Origin: Bettongia penicillata ogilbyi
Lineage: Eukaryota; Chordata; Mammalia; Diprotodontia; Potoroidae
DNA: 64,000 bases
Reading direction: 5' to 3'
Assembly: GCA_023548195.1 (NCBI GenBank)
Contig: JAJHZJ010000121.1
Span: 5,056,180-5,120,179, forward strand
Shown: positions 1-11,160 of the stretch, piece after piece
Numbering within the stretch: position 1 is the stretch's first letter
How the letters are laid out: each line of letters starts with the position of its first letter
The notes under the pieces: model-generated
The model's input: the letters and a program-made list of their open reading frames with translations, nothing else
The model's database searches: none
What the model was told of the DNA's origin: nothing
Program-made: the position numbers and the translations under genes

Positions 1-140
1 TATGTTGAAGAAAGTAGGTTCAATATCTTCTCTGGTTTTGTAATCACTATCTCAATTTATTTCTTGTTCTTTATTTCCTAATATACTTTTCACTATACTT
101 CCCTCTGCTAAATGATTTGCATTAAAATTGATTATTAGGA
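1..140. other. Unassigned AT-rich flank
   Basis: Left flank of the first half-L1. No repeat consensus, open frame or regulatory signal recognised. Confidence 0.5.
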
Positions 141-885
141 AGGGTGGATCCAAGAAGGCAGAGTAGAAACAGGGACATATTTGAAACTCTCAACCCCAAA
201 CTCCTCAAAATACCTGTAAAAATGACTCTAAACAAAATCAAGAGCAGCAGAAGTCACAAAATGACAGTGAAACAGATTTCCAGTTCAAGACAATCTGGAT
301 AACCAACAGGAAGGGTCCACTGCACCAGGTTCAGAGCAGAGTACAGCCTAGCATGGGCTACACCAGCATAGAGGGGACTGGAACAGGTCTCATGGTGCTG
401 AATCATGAGAAGATGCTGTGGTTTCCAGACTTCTCAACCTACGAATGCCAAAGACAACTTCAAGCTTCATTGAAGAAGCTCTCTCATCTGGCTAAGAGGG
501 GACCATGATCATGCCCTAGCCCAAATGACAGCAGCCACAAGGGCTGTAGTTCACAGTCTACAGACAGTGGGGGAATTGAGCAGTTGATCTGGGTCGCAGT
601 TCTGAGTTGCGGTCCTGGGATGAGGAGGAGTTGCTGGCCACTATGGAGAGGAAATTGTACTCATAGTTCCAGGGCAGAAAAAAGTGCTTGTGGTTGCTCA
701 CAGACCAAAGTATAGGCCAGGAGAGGAATAAACACCTCTGACTTGATTATACCATTTTGGAGGATCTGAGAACTTACAGGTCCCTAAAGATATCTCTGAA
801 AATAGCAAAACAAAAGCTCTGAATATTGGGGTACTACATCCTCCACTTAACATAGAACACAAAATTCAAGTAACTGACTAGAAAA

Positions 886-1981
886 ATGTCCAAAAAGAGG
901 AAAGAAATAAGATGATAGAAGGTTACTTTTTTGGTGAAAAGGTATTTTCTTCCATACTTTTGGATGAATAAAGTCAAAAGTATGCAACTAGAGGAAGACA
1001 GCAAGGTCAAGGCTCCTACATCCAAAGCCTCCAAAAGAAAAATAGGAAATGGTTCCAAGCAATTGAAAGAGTTAAAAAAAGTATTTTGAAAATCAAATAA
1101 GAGAAGAAGAGGCAAAATTAGGAAAAGAAATGAAAGTGATTCGAGAAAATCATGAAAAACAAATCAATAACTTGCTAAAGGAGACCCCAAAAATGCTGAA
1201 GAAAATAACACCTTAAAAATAGATTAATCTAAATGGCAAAAGAGGTCCAAAAAGCAATGAGGAGAAGAATGCCTTAAAAATAAGAACAGAACAAATGGAA
1301 AAGGAGGTCCAAAAGCTCACTAAAGAAAAAAACATCCCTCAAAATTAGAATGGAGAAAATGGAAGCTAATGACTTTGGGAGAAATCAAGAAATTATAAAA
1401 CAAAACCAAAAGAATGAAAAAAAAATAGAAGAAAATGTGAAATATTTCATTGGAAAAACAACAATAGATACAGGAGAGATAATTTAAAAATTAATGGACT
1501 GCCTGAAAACCATGATCAAAAAAGAGCCTAGGCATCATCTTCCAAGAAATTATCAAGGAAAACTACCCTGATATTCTAGAATCAGAGGGTAAAATAGAAA
1601 TGGAAAAAATCCATTAATAACCTCCTAAAAGAGACTCTGAAAAAGAAAACTCCTAGGAATATTGTAGCCAGATTCCAGAGTTTCCACAGCAAGGAGAAAA
1701 TATCACAAGCAACAAGAAAGAAACAATTCAAGGATTGTGGAAATACAATCAGGATAACACGAGATTTAACAGCTTCTACAGTAAGGAATCAGAGGCTTGC
1801 AATACGATATTCCAGAGGTCCAAAGTAGTAGGATTGAAACTGCGAATCACCTACCCAGCAAAAATAAATATAATACTTCAAGGAAAAAATGGAATTTCAA
1901 TGATATAGAGGACTTCCAAGCATTCTTGTTGAAAAGGCCAGAGCTAAATAGAAAACTGACCTTTCAAATACAAGAATCAAG
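886..1981 (+). pseudogene. L1 ORF1p pseudogene (half-L1 copy 1)
   Basis: Relic of the L1 ORF1 RNA-binding, trimeric coiled-coil nucleic-acid chaperone. The putative start is the ATG at 886 (MSKKRK..., compare MPRKGK... in the intact copy). Coiled-coil sequence is readable at about 1060-1440, the RRM-like segment follows (compare LKIMGLPE), and the C-terminal domain is clearest at about 1797-1980, in frame 1797-2003, with aligned matches to the conserved YPAKLS/ILQGK/WSFNETEDFQ block. Several frameshifts and stops separate the segments, so no functional protein can be made. Identity as ORF1 is secure by comparison with the intact frame at 46661-47767. Confidence 0.8.
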
Positions 1982-2112
1982 AGAAACATCAAAGAGTAAA
2001 TAGGAAAGAGAAGCAATAAGGGACTCATTAAAGTTGAATTGTTTACATTTCTACGTGGAAAGATGATATTTGTAACTCATGAGACCTTTCTCAATGTTAA
2101 GGTAGTTAGAGG

Positions 2113-2256
2113 GAATAAATACATATACATTTACACAAATATGTATATCTATATCTATATATATGTATGTGTGTATATTATGTCTAAGTATATATATATA
2201 TATATGTGTGTGTGTGTATACACACATATAAATGTACATATGTATATAAGTATATA
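2113..2256. repeat. (TA)n/(TG)n compound microsatellite in the half-L1 3'UTR
   Basis: Alternating tatata and tgtgtg runs interrupt the 3'UTR of copy 1 just after the ORF1 relic. Copy 3 has a CA-rich microsatellite (29553-29620) at the equivalent place and copy 4 has a TG-rich run (46480-46530), so the element appears to carry this tract and each copy has drifted in length and composition. Confidence 0.85.
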
Positions 2257-3107
2257 GGCAGAAGGCACAGGGTGAGCTGAATATGAAGGGAGAATGCCTA
2301 AAAAAATAAAATTAACTGTTGAGAGGAATTTATTGGGATCAAGAGAAAGGGAGAGGTAGGATGTAGTAAATTTCACATAAAAGAGGCAAGAAAGAGCTTT
2401 TACAATGGAGGAGAGGGGGAAGTGAAAGGAATCAAGTGAGCCTTATTTCCACTGGATTTGCCTTAAAGAAGGAATAAAACACACTCAATTGGGTCTGCAA
2501 ATCTATCTTATCCTGAAGGAAGGCATGGGGGCAAGTAGAATGGAGAGGGCGTATAATAGAAGGGCTGGCAGATTGAGGGAAGGGGTAATAAGAAGTAAAA
2601 ACTATTGTGGAGGGGACAGATCAAGGGAGAGAATGGAATAAATGGAGGGCAGGACAGGATAGAGGGAAATGTGGTTAGTCTTTCACAACATGACTGTCAT
2701 GGAAGTGTTTAGCATGACTACACATGAATTGCTTGCTTTTCCAATGAGGGTGGATGGAGAGGGAGGAAGAGAAAGAATGTGGAACTCAAAGCTTTAAAAA
2801 TAAAGGTTAAAAATTGGTTTTGCATGCAACTGGGAAATAAGATGTATAGATAATAGCATTCAGAAATCTATTTTACCCTACAGGAAAATAGAGGGGTGGG
2901 GGTGGGAGACGGGGGATGATAGAAGGGAGGACAGATCATTGAAAGGGGTGGATAAGGTGCACAGTGTCCAGGGGTGGGGAGTGGGGAGAGATGGGGAGAA
3001 AATTTTGAATTCAAAATATTGTGGAAGTAAATGTTGTAAACTGAAATTAAATAAATTATATGCTAAATAAATAAATAAATGTCCGATATAAGGGGAAAAG
3101 AAATACT

Positions 3108-3202
3108 ATAGCTGCTAAATGTCTGAGGCTGGATTCAAATCTAGGCCTCCCCACGTTTGATTCCAGCATCCAACCTGCTACATCATGCTGTCTGCTTCTG
3201 AG
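3108..3202 (-). repeat. SINE fragment, tRNA-derived marsupial type
   Basis: Antisense cue: tgtctgaggctggattcaaatctaggcctcc, which corresponds to the reverse of the ...tcaaatccagcctcagaca segment of MAR1/MIR-like SINEs. Only the central part remains. Confidence 0.6.
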
Positions 3203-3224
3203 AATGATTAGCCAAAAGACAGAA

Positions 3225-3400
3225 ATACTCTACGAATCATAGATTCTTTCAGGCACTGTAGCATAGTCAGAGTACAGCACCTGATAGCAAGACAGATCTG
3301 AGGTAAAATGCCGGTTTTATCATTTACTACCTGTGTAATTGTGACCAAAATACACACAGCTTCTCTGAGGTTTAGTTTACTCATTTGTAAAATAGTGATG
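3225..3400 (+). repeat. MIR/CORE-type SINE
   Basis: Reads gcatagtcagagt...gtgtaattgtgacc...tttactcatttgtaaaatagtg, the order expected of an old tRNA-derived SINE in sense orientation. Confidence 0.6.
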
Positions 3401-3404
3401 GAGG

Positions 3405-3565
3405 AAGTAAGGTGGCACTGTGGGTAGAGGGCCTGGTCTGGAGTCAGAAAGATTTTATTTTTCTGAATTCAAATCCAGCTTCTGACACTTCCTGGTTTCT
3501 AGTTCCCTGGGCAAACCACTTAACCCTCTTTGCCTCAGTTTCCTCATAAAAAATAAAGTTGACTT
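3405..3565 (+). repeat. MAR1-like SINE, 3'-shortened
   Basis: Cues in order: aaggtggcactgtgggtagag, tggagtcagaaagat, ttcaaatccagcttctgac, gggcaaaccacttaaccc, gcctcagtttcctcat. The 3' half of the consensus is missing. Confidence 0.75.
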
Positions 3566-3576
3566 TTAGAATTTTT

Positions 3577-3842
3577 TTTAACAGTCAAGTGGCATAGTGA
3601 ATAGAGGACTGGACTTATATTCAGTAATACCTATGTTTAAATCCTGCCTTAAATACTTACTGGCTATATGATCCTGGGCAGAGTAAATGTCTCCCCACCT
3701 CCATTTTCTTATTTGTAAAATGTAGATAAAAGTTGCATCTATATCACAGATTTATAGAGGGGAATCATAGATTTATAGAGGGGAATCGAATGAAAATACT
3801 TTACCAACATCAAGGCACGACATAAATGTTGTTATTATTATT
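3577..3842 (+). repeat. tRNA-derived SINE with a TTATTATT tail
   Basis: Reads agtggcatagtgaatagag..., aaatcctgccttaaatac, ctatatgatcctgggcag, cttatttgtaaaatg, and ends ataaatgttgttattatta. A 21-bp tandem duplication lies inside it (3748-3787). Confidence 0.7.
3748..3787. repeat. 21-bp tandem duplication inside a SINE
   Basis: The unit agatttatagaggggaatc plus two bases occurs at 3748-3768 and again from 3769. The two copies are identical over 19 bases, so the duplication is recent compared with the host SINE. Confidence 0.85.
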
Positions 3843-5440
3843 AAAAAGATGTTAAATTCATTTGAAAGGTCTTAACAAAGTACTTTATAGAATTGTTCTC
3901 CTTTGTCATGCTCTACAACAGATGTTGACATATAAGTTATGATTATCTTCCTGGAACCCTTTTTGCAAACATCATCACAAGAACCTCAACATAAGATAAC
4001 CAAGTATCTTATGAAATTCTGTTTCTTGTTGCCTTTGCATGTGGGAAAAAGCAATGCTGCCAATCCTTTCACTTGTTTTTCCAAGGAGAATTTGTGCCAT
4101 AAGCCTTGACTCCAATGAGATGGAACTATATTCCATTTTCTGGTTTCATTTATAGCAAGAATGACATACAAAGCTTCGGAGAACATCTCAATAAATTGCT
4201 CTGCAAGTGCTAGTTTTGGATAGGATGTTGGTATGGCATAAACAAAATTCTTAAAATTTAAAAATACATCCAGACTTAAATCAGTCCTCATCAGTTTCAT
4301 AGCCTAATGATTATTTTATCCAGAACAAAGATTTACTTTTCCCAGCCTTTTTATCCTTTAAATCCTATTCTGGCTGCTTTCAAATATCAGAGGACTTATT
4401 TTCTTAAGAGGATTTAACCCTCACAAGATAGATCTTCAAGGGCTTGATCTTATTTGCCAGATATACTGGAATCCAACCAGATCTGTACTGTTTCCCCAAA
4501 ATACAGGTGGTAAGCCCCTTTTTATCATCAGGTATTTACTGAGCACCTATAATGAATCAGCTGCTAATACAAAAAGCTTACACAATTCCTGTGGATAACT
4601 AGTATGAAAAACAACTGAAAGAAATTTTCAGTATTTTCAAAATAATAGAGGAAAAGTTTGTTTACTCCCAACCCATCCTTCATTCTTTCATATTCAACAC
4701 ATCCTGAATTTTGTATGGAGCCCATATAGGTAATTACCTCTGCAGCTGATGACAACTGACATTCAGTTTAAGTTTGCAATGCACGTGTCATAAGATACCT
4801 CATTTGATTCTGTGAGGTAAATGCTATTATCTTCATTTTATAAATAAGGAAACATTCCCATATGCATTCAGTGAATTGCCTCAGTTTTTCAAAGTCCAGC
4901 ATTTTATCCATGATGCCAGGTTTCCTGAGTATGATAATCACGATGAAATTTTTTCATCAGATAAATCCAGCATTTGATACATTTTCTGAGAACCCATGGA
5001 ACAGTAAGATTGCCGTATAGCTTATCTGTAGTTGCTCATGTGTTTTATAAGATCTCTGCATGACTCTTAGGCTGTGAACAATATGCAACATACATCTTTG
5101 CCTTCCGGATGGTATGTCTGACCTCATAAGAGTATGTGTTCAATTTGGATTGAGAGGACTTGGCTTTAAATTCTCTCTCTATTTACTTTGAGGACAATGG
5201 AAACTTGGCAACACAGAAGATGTGAATTGCCCCAGATACACATTGTTACATGCCTATAGTCCATTCATGTTCCCTGGCCAAATAGACTCCTGCATTGTAT
5301 ACCTTCACATTTCCCCGCTCCAAACCACACATGTTTCTTCCATAAATGTCATCTATACATGTTCCTTTGTTAAAAGTATCTTCAGTGTGCATGTGTGTGC
5401 CCTACACCCACCATTGGTATGGAAACTTTTGGGAGAATTA
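3843..5440. other. Unassigned sequence with a small MIR-like piece
   Basis: About 1.6 kb without a recognised gene. A short MIR-like segment lies at about 4795-4880 (attttataaataaggaaac). Short open frames at 3986-4300 (-) and 5222-5536 (+) show no motif, signal peptide or composition suggesting real genes. Confidence 0.5.
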
Positions 5441-5680
5441 ATAAAAATAATAATTACTAGCTTATGTAGTGCTTCAAAGCTGGAACATCACTTTATAAAC
5501 ATTATCTTGTTTGAGTCTCAAAAGAACCTCATATAGTAACTGCTATGACTGGCCCCATTTTAGAGATGAGGAAACAGGCCCATACTAGGTAAATGATTTG
5601 TCCAGGATGACATAGCTAGTAAACGTCTTAGGAACATTGGAACTCAACTTTTTCTGACTCTTAGTCTAGCACTTCACAAC
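5441..5680 (-). repeat. MIR/CORE-type SINE
   Basis: Antisense order: ...tagtgcttcaaagct, cccattttagagatgaggaaac, aatgatttgtccaggatgac, atagctagtaaacg, gaactcaactttttctgac. Confidence 0.75.
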
Positions 5681-5689
5681 CAAAAAAAC

Positions 5690-5957
5690 AGTATTTACTA
5701 GCAAGTACATTATATAGTGTTTTATGGTTTGCAAATTGCTTTACAAATATTTATCTCACTTTATCTTCACAAGAAATCTAGAAGACAAGGGGCTTTTATT
5801 ATCCACCTTTTACATGTGAGGAAAGTGAGGCAGATTGAGGTGAAATGACTTGTTCAGGATCACATAGCTGGTAGGTGTCTAAGGCTGAATTTGAACTGAG
5901 ATCTACCTGACTCCAAGCACAGTACTCTATACAGTGTTCCACCTAGCCACCTGTAAT
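5690..5957 (-). repeat. tRNA-derived SINE, near full length
   Basis: Antisense: tatagtgttttatggtttgc, ttttacatgtgaggaaagtg, gaaatgacttgttcaggatc, cacatagctggtaggtg, ctgaatttgaactgag, ending ccacctagccacctg, which is the reverse of the SINE 5' end. Confidence 0.8.
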
Positions 5958-8530
5958 GGAATTGCCACAGTGGAGCAGGATAGCTGGAGATACGAGGGTG
6001 AGTTACCTCATAAGAATGCTTCATTTTAACAAAAGCTTTTTAGAGTATCTTTACTGTTCTAGTTGTTTTAGAGGTGCTCTTAAATGGAAACTACAGGAAG
6101 TGGTGATAACGTTCTCTGGGTTAGAAGCAATCCTGCAGTCAAATATGTAGAACCTGAAAGCACTGTGTCTGGCTAACTTTTATTATTTTAAATTTTCTCT
6201 GTTTTCTAATAGGCATTTCTAGAGACAGGGATACAATCAGAGTATCAGAACCTTTGGTATAAGACTAACTCTAGAATACAACCCAGTTTCCAAACTAAAG
6301 TAGTGAATCAGTAACATAGACAATGAAAAAATATGACAGTTAACTTCTATTGAGTCCTACAATGTACTACATAATCCTTTTAAAATAGCAATTTGGTTTC
6401 CTGCGGTCTTGCCTATATGATAGCAATACCATCAGGTAAAAAGTAAAGGAAAACCAATTAGCCAACCAGGTATTTTTCATTAGAATGTGAAACCATGGGA
6501 TTGATTTATTTAAACAAAATCGACTCATTTGGATACTGGATTAGTAACTGTTCAATGCTTGCTTTAGTTTATTATTCATAAGTTTTACAATCAGAACAAA
6601 CTCTGGAATCCACTTTATCCATCCCCATAATTTTACTGATGAGAAAAAAGTTCAACACAGGGATGTAAATGTTTCCAGGGTCCAACAGGCAATAAATAGG
6701 AGAAGTGGGATGCCAGTTTGCTTTCCATGAATACTCCCCATAAAAGTGGTGAGGAAGAAAGAAAGGTGAGGGAGTAATAAGGGAAAAACAAGTTATAAAT
6801 ACATCATGGAAGTAAGTCTTTACTGTGCAGAGAAGTAACATCTACTATAAATCCTTAAAGAAAAAAAAGCCACAGAGATCCAAATTAGCTAGCAAAATTT
6901 CATAATTTAATGACTTGTGAAAACTTGCCTAAGAGTTCTTTGAAGTGGTCTGCTGAAATATAGGATTTTGATTTTGTGACTAAATAGTGTGATTCAATAA
7001 TATATGGTGTGATAAGTTGTTTCTAAAAACTAAGGAACTGCTTTTTAATTGACTCTACTGATAAGGCTTAAAAAACGCATCAAATGACTGCTATTTCTCA
7101 CTGTGAAAACATTAAAATGTAAGCAAAGTTCTAAGAATAAAACCACATCAAATTACGTTAAAAAGAAAAAAAAAAACAGTACTGAAATCAAAACACACCC
7201 ACAGCCTTCACATATTTGAAATGAGTACCAAGCCTACACCTTGTGACTCCAGGCAGAAAAACATGAGAATTTTTTTTTGTTATTATTGCACCAGAAGTAT
7301 TTTGGCTCTTCATCAGCAAAACTGAAAGATATTTCAGAGACTCTGAACACACAATCACTGGTTACGGTGAGGGACGTCAATATCATATAGAAAGCTGAAC
7401 TTCCAGAAAGTTGGTAGAGAAATGGAGGAGATGTATGGCTTCATTTCCTTCCCTGTCAATCAAAGAAACTCACTCGCTCCATCAAAATAGTTTTATCTAT
7501 TTCCAGAAATCATCAAAATGGCAAGTTTCATTTTTCCCTTTAATATGATACCTAGAATCACACAGCACCCTGTGCATGCAACTTACAAAATTTTCCTGTC
7601 TTTGTTAATTTTTCTATTTCAGCCTAAACAATAATCACTTCATTTCACAAAAAGAATTTCATTTTTTGCCCCCAAGGAAAGCTAATATAAAGTGTTCTTT
7701 TGGCTTTTATTTAAATAGATGCACTTCATAATTTGGATATTTTGCTTCCTGTACCAAAGACTGAATTCTAGAGCACTAAAGCCGTTTCAGCTCCAGAATT
7801 TCCACCTGAAGAACCACTATCCTGACTAGTAAATGCCTCACTTGGCCTACTGTATTTAGGGATTTTAGCCATAATTCACTTTTCTTCCCTTTCAATTACT
7901 CATCATTCATTTTTTTCTCTATGAATACCCTGCCCCCTCTACTTTTCAGTTTTGGAAACATAATCAAATCAGTGCCATCACTGCTTCTGGAAATGCTATG
8001 CCAATCTACTCTCCTGTGGCTCTATTCACCACTCCAGTAAGTTCCCAAACTAACAAAAAGGAAAATTTTGGTTGAATCAGTAAATGGAGAGTTGAACATA
8101 TGGAAGGTATAAAATTCTATTAGTCATAAGCAATATGAATTCTTGTTTTCCTAAATTAGAACCAACACAATATATGTAGGACAAGCAATGGGTACACATA
8201 ATGTCATGAGACAGGGTCCTGGATGGGCCAAATAGGAACTTTCTGAAAGGTTCTTTTTTGTCGTTTAGAAATCTGCATTTCCGCTGAGGCTCATGATCTC
8301 CTCTCCTTTCCTTTGTACAGTCCTCCCTAATTTACTATGAGCAATGGCCTCAGTTACCATCATGCAGATTTAACAGTAAATAATCCATGTTTTAGTCCCT
8401 TTTCAAGAAAATAGTATGGTATTATTCTCTTACCAAGTGCCATAATTACACTGGCCAAATGCATTTAACTTTTTATCCAAGTGCTCCCTTTTATGTATTC
8501 CTGATTCATTGTACAAACTTCTTACATAGT
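5958..8530. other. Unassigned AT-rich sequence
   Basis: No gene recognised. A probable antisense MIR fragment sits at about 6605-6730. The open frames here (5956-6150 +, 6572-6841 -, 8430-8627 -) are short and featureless. Confidence 0.5.
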
Positions 8531-8665
8531 AATCTAAATTCTCACACCAAAAATGCATGCTTCCTGAAAGAACACACTCTCTCCTTTCTGTCTTTGTGTC
8601 CTTAGGACCTACCATAGTTCCAGGCACATACGTGACGTTTAATAGATGCTTGTCAACTGATTCTT
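8531..8665 (+). repeat. L2 LINE 3' end
   Basis: Ends ...ctttgtgtccttaggacc, atagttccaggcacatac, taatagatgcttgtcaactga, matching the L2 terminal consensus (cccagcacagtgcctggcacatagtaggcgcttaataaatg type). Confidence 0.65.
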
Positions 8666-8744
8666 ACAGACACTGTAATAGTCACAATAGTGAATAAGCA
8701 GGGCATGTGAGCTTGTTTACAGGTGCCTATGAGAAGAGGGATAT

Positions 8745-9306
8745 TCCAAATCGAGGGAATACTCATCAACTGGGGAATGACCGAACAAGTTGGGGTATAT
8801 GAATATAATGGAATACTATTATGTCATAAGAAATGACGAATAGTTGGTCTTCAGAAAAACCTGGAAAGACTTATATGAACTGATGCAGAGTAAAATAAGC
8901 AGAACCAGGAGAACATTATATAGCCACAGTATGTAAGAACTGTTTCTGATAGACTTAGCCTTTCATAGCAATACAAGGACCTAAAACATTCCCAAAGGAC
9001 ACTTGAGTCAAGATGTCATCCACATCTAGAGAAAGAACTATGGAATCAGAACGAAGCAGACTATTTCATCCTGTTTTATGTTTTGTTTTATTTTGTTTTC
9101 TCAAGGTTTCTCCCATTCATCTTAATTCTTCTATGCAACATGACTAAAGGGAAAATGTGCTTGATAAGAAAGTATGTGTTTAGAACCCATATAAGACTGC
9201 ATGCCATCCCAGGAAGAAAGGAGAGAAAGAAGGGGAGAAAAATTAAAACTTATAGAAGTGTTTGTTGAAAACTGAAAACAAATACATTAATTAAATATTT
9301 TTAAAA
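8745..9306 (+). mobile_element. L1 3' end, 5'-truncated insertion with TSD
   Basis: About 560 bp homologous to the L1 3' end at 34271-35460. It covers the last part of ORF2 (ggaatgaccgaacaagttgg, ggaatactattatgtcataag, the degenerate YTMEYYAAIKNDE region) and the 3'UTR ending aaaactgaaaacaaatacatt. The 13-bp direct repeat agaagagggatat flanks it (8732-8744 and 9307-9319), as expected for target-primed reverse transcription. The 246-base open frame at 9083 is 3'UTR, not a gene. Confidence 0.88.
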
Positions 9307-9334
9307 AGAAGAGGGATATACTGCTGGGGGCTTT

Positions 9335-9368
9335 GTGTGTATGTGTGTGTGTGTGTGTGTGTGTATGT
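9335..9368. repeat. (TG)n microsatellite
   Basis: Uninterrupted tg run with two ta interruptions, next to the L1 TSD. Confidence 0.9.
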
Positions 9369-9419
9369 GTCTCCTAGGAAAATGCTTGACATTATTTAAG
9401 CTATTGATAGTGACTACAA

Positions 9420-9530
9420 TTACTTTTAGCCTCAGTTTCCTCACCTTTAAAATATAGATAATATATGCCCTGTCAAATATGGCTCACACAGTTGTCTGAG
9501 AAAAGCCCCTTGCAAATGAGGAAATGTTTT
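9420..9530 (+). repeat. SINE 3' fragment
   Basis: Starts gcctcagtttcctcaccttt, then aaaatatagataata and a degraded tail. Confidence 0.6.
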
Positions 9531-9749
9531 ATCTATCTTTAGCAAGTCTCGAACATAACTGCTAATGCACCAGAGAAGGTTGCTAGCTTGTCAGGATAGT
9601 AGACAAGGGAAAAAAGGGTAAGGTAAAGCAGAGCCCAAGAGGCACAAAAAAATAAAACTACCCAGGACCAAGAGGATTGACTGGAGGAGAGTGAATGGAG
9701 AGCGGAGTTTCCAAGATGTTTTCCAAGAGGAAGCCAAAAAAAAATATCT

Positions 9750-10170
9750 TAGGATGTAGAACAGCAAGAGGATGTTTAATCCAACTCTCTCATTTTATCA
9801 ATGAGTGAACTGGGGACCATTGTTTTTAAGGGCCACATTGCTAGTAAATATCAGAGATGAGATTTGATATAAGGGGAACCAATTGTTAAATTTTCAGCAT
9901 TGAACATTTATGCCTTGGAAAATCACAAACATCAAAATCATGAATTGATTTATTGTTTTGCTGATTTCTAGATTTACAAAAGTGATGAAAAAATATTAAT
10001 GATGTATATTATAATTAAAATAATAATTAAAATTATATGTATTATAATTATATTGTAGATATCTTTTTTACAGACTTAACTGTTAAACATTTATTATTAA
10101 AGTTCTAGATTTCAACCCAGGTCCTCTGATTTGAGAGTCAATACTTTTTCCATTGCATATAAGCTTCTCC
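9750..10170 (-). repeat. MIR-type SINE split by an insertion at 9866-10112
   Basis: Antisense SINE cues run to 9865 (ctcattttatcaatgagtgaactgggg, gccacattgctagtaaatatcagagatgagattt) and resume at 10107 (agatttcaacccaggtcctctg). The hexamer agattt is present at both joints (9860-9865 and 10107-10112). Confidence 0.7.
9866..10106. mobile_element. Unclassified ~240-bp AT-rich insertion within a SINE
   Basis: This sequence separates two halves of one SINE and is bounded by the repeated hexamer agattt. It begins gatataaggggaaccaattg and ends attattaaagttct. No clear terminal inverted repeat, A-tail or open frame was seen. It may be a non-autonomous DNA transposon or a fragment of an unrecognised element. 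Confidence 0.5.
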
Positions 10171-10364
10171 TATCTATTGTCTAGAAAGCATGGATATTGA
10201 AGGATCTTATCCAGTAGCAAGATATCAACCATTCCTCCATCACCCGTTTCTCATAAGTAGGTTACTAAGTTCATCTGTTTATCATTGTATCAATTCATAT
10301 ATAAACAAGAATCCCTATTACATCATGCCTAAAGAATGGTCATATCCCAAGTGAGGAGGAGGTC

Positions 10365-10489
10365 ATATTTCCTAAGTTAGCCCATTCCATTACTGAGAAA
10401 TATTTCCCTATATCAAACCTAAAATTGTCTCCCTGTGACTTCTACTCATTACCTCTGTTAATGCCCTCTGGAGCAAAGGTGAATAGTTT
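10365..10489 (-). repeat. CR1/L3 LINE fragment, part 1
   Basis: Antisense CR1/L3 cues: tagcccattccattactgag, aaatatttccctatatcaaacc, ctccctgtgacttctactcatt, gccctctggagcaaag. Continues after the SINE at 10640. Confidence 0.7.
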
Positions 10490-10639
10490 ACAGTTGAGGA
10501 AACTGAGGGAGTTAGAGTTTAAATGACTTGTCCAGAGCCAAAGAGATAACAAGTGTTCACAACTGGATGTGCATTCGGATCTTCCTGAGTCCAGCTCCAA
10601 AGATTTACCAAGTGAATCACTTACCTACCTCCATATCTA
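10490..10639 (-). repeat. MIR-type SINE nested in CR1/L3
   Basis: Reads tttacagttgaggaaactgag, aatgacttgtccagagcc, ttcggatcttcctgagtcc, and interrupts the CR1/L3 match on either side. Confidence 0.7.
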
Positions 10640-10830
10640 TGATATACAGTTATTATATCTTTCTACCACCCCCAACCCAACATCACCTTCCTTGCTGGGT
10701 TGAACAATCTAAGTATTTCTAGTTCTTTTAACCAATACTCATTTGGCTTAATATTGAACCTCTATACCATTCCTACGATCTCTTCATAGACACTACAGAT
10801 TATATTATATAGGCTATGTGAATCTTCCAA
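10640..10830 (-). repeat. CR1/L3 LINE fragment, part 2
   Basis: Continues the antisense CR1/L3 order: ctgggttgaacaatctaag, tttcttttaaccaatactca, accattcctacgatctcttc. Together with 10365-10489 it forms one old element. Confidence 0.6.
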
Positions 10831-11009
10831 CTTGAAATAGTTACCAATCATGTTGCTGTACAGTTATGAGGTGACTTCCCCGGCTATGGTAAAAGAAAGG
10901 CCTTCAAACACATTCTCCTGAACTGACATATCAGAACGGATGGATAGCTATCAATCAGGCTGGATGGAAAGGTAATTCAAAAAGTACTGTAGGAAGGATC
11001 AATTGGTTA

Positions 11010-11160
11010 CCAAACATTTAATAAGTTTCTAACATGCCCCAGAAATATATCACACAGTTGCCATTCTCAAGGAATTTACACACTATTAGGGACAACACAT
11101 AGAGGTAAGAACATACAGAATAAGTACAAAATAAATGCAGGATAGTTAGGAAATAAACTT
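11010..11160 (-). repeat. L2 LINE 3' end (antisense)
   Basis: Starts aacatttaataagtttctaac, then ccattctcaaggaatttaca, cactattagggacaacacat, the reverse of the L2 terminal consensus. A SINE tail in sense orientation follows (about 11195-11255, gatggcttctatggtccctt). Confidence 0.65.

Larger units (their letters stand above)
141..3063 (+). mobile_element. Half-L1 (HAL1-like, ORF1-only) retrotransposon, copy 1, decayed, near full length
   Basis: The 5' end has the degenerate L1-type start (ggatccaagaaggcagagtag, close to the ggagccaagatggcggagtag start of the young copy at 48582). A 5'UTR runs to about 885, a broken ORF1 covers about 886-1981, and a G/A-rich 3'UTR ends in an A-rich tail at 3040-3080 that contains (AAAT)n. 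No ORF2 sequence lies between ORF1 and the tail, so the element is ORF1-only. Its 3'UTR is of the same subtype as the copies at 12558-13021 and 13134-15764 (phrase gcaactgggaaataagatg). No convincing TSD was found, so both ends are approximate. Confidence 0.8.

Noticed and set aside
3986..4300. Minus-strand frame of 104 codons
   Set aside because: No recognised domain, no conservation evidence available, and no splice or poly(A) context. Left as unassigned sequence.
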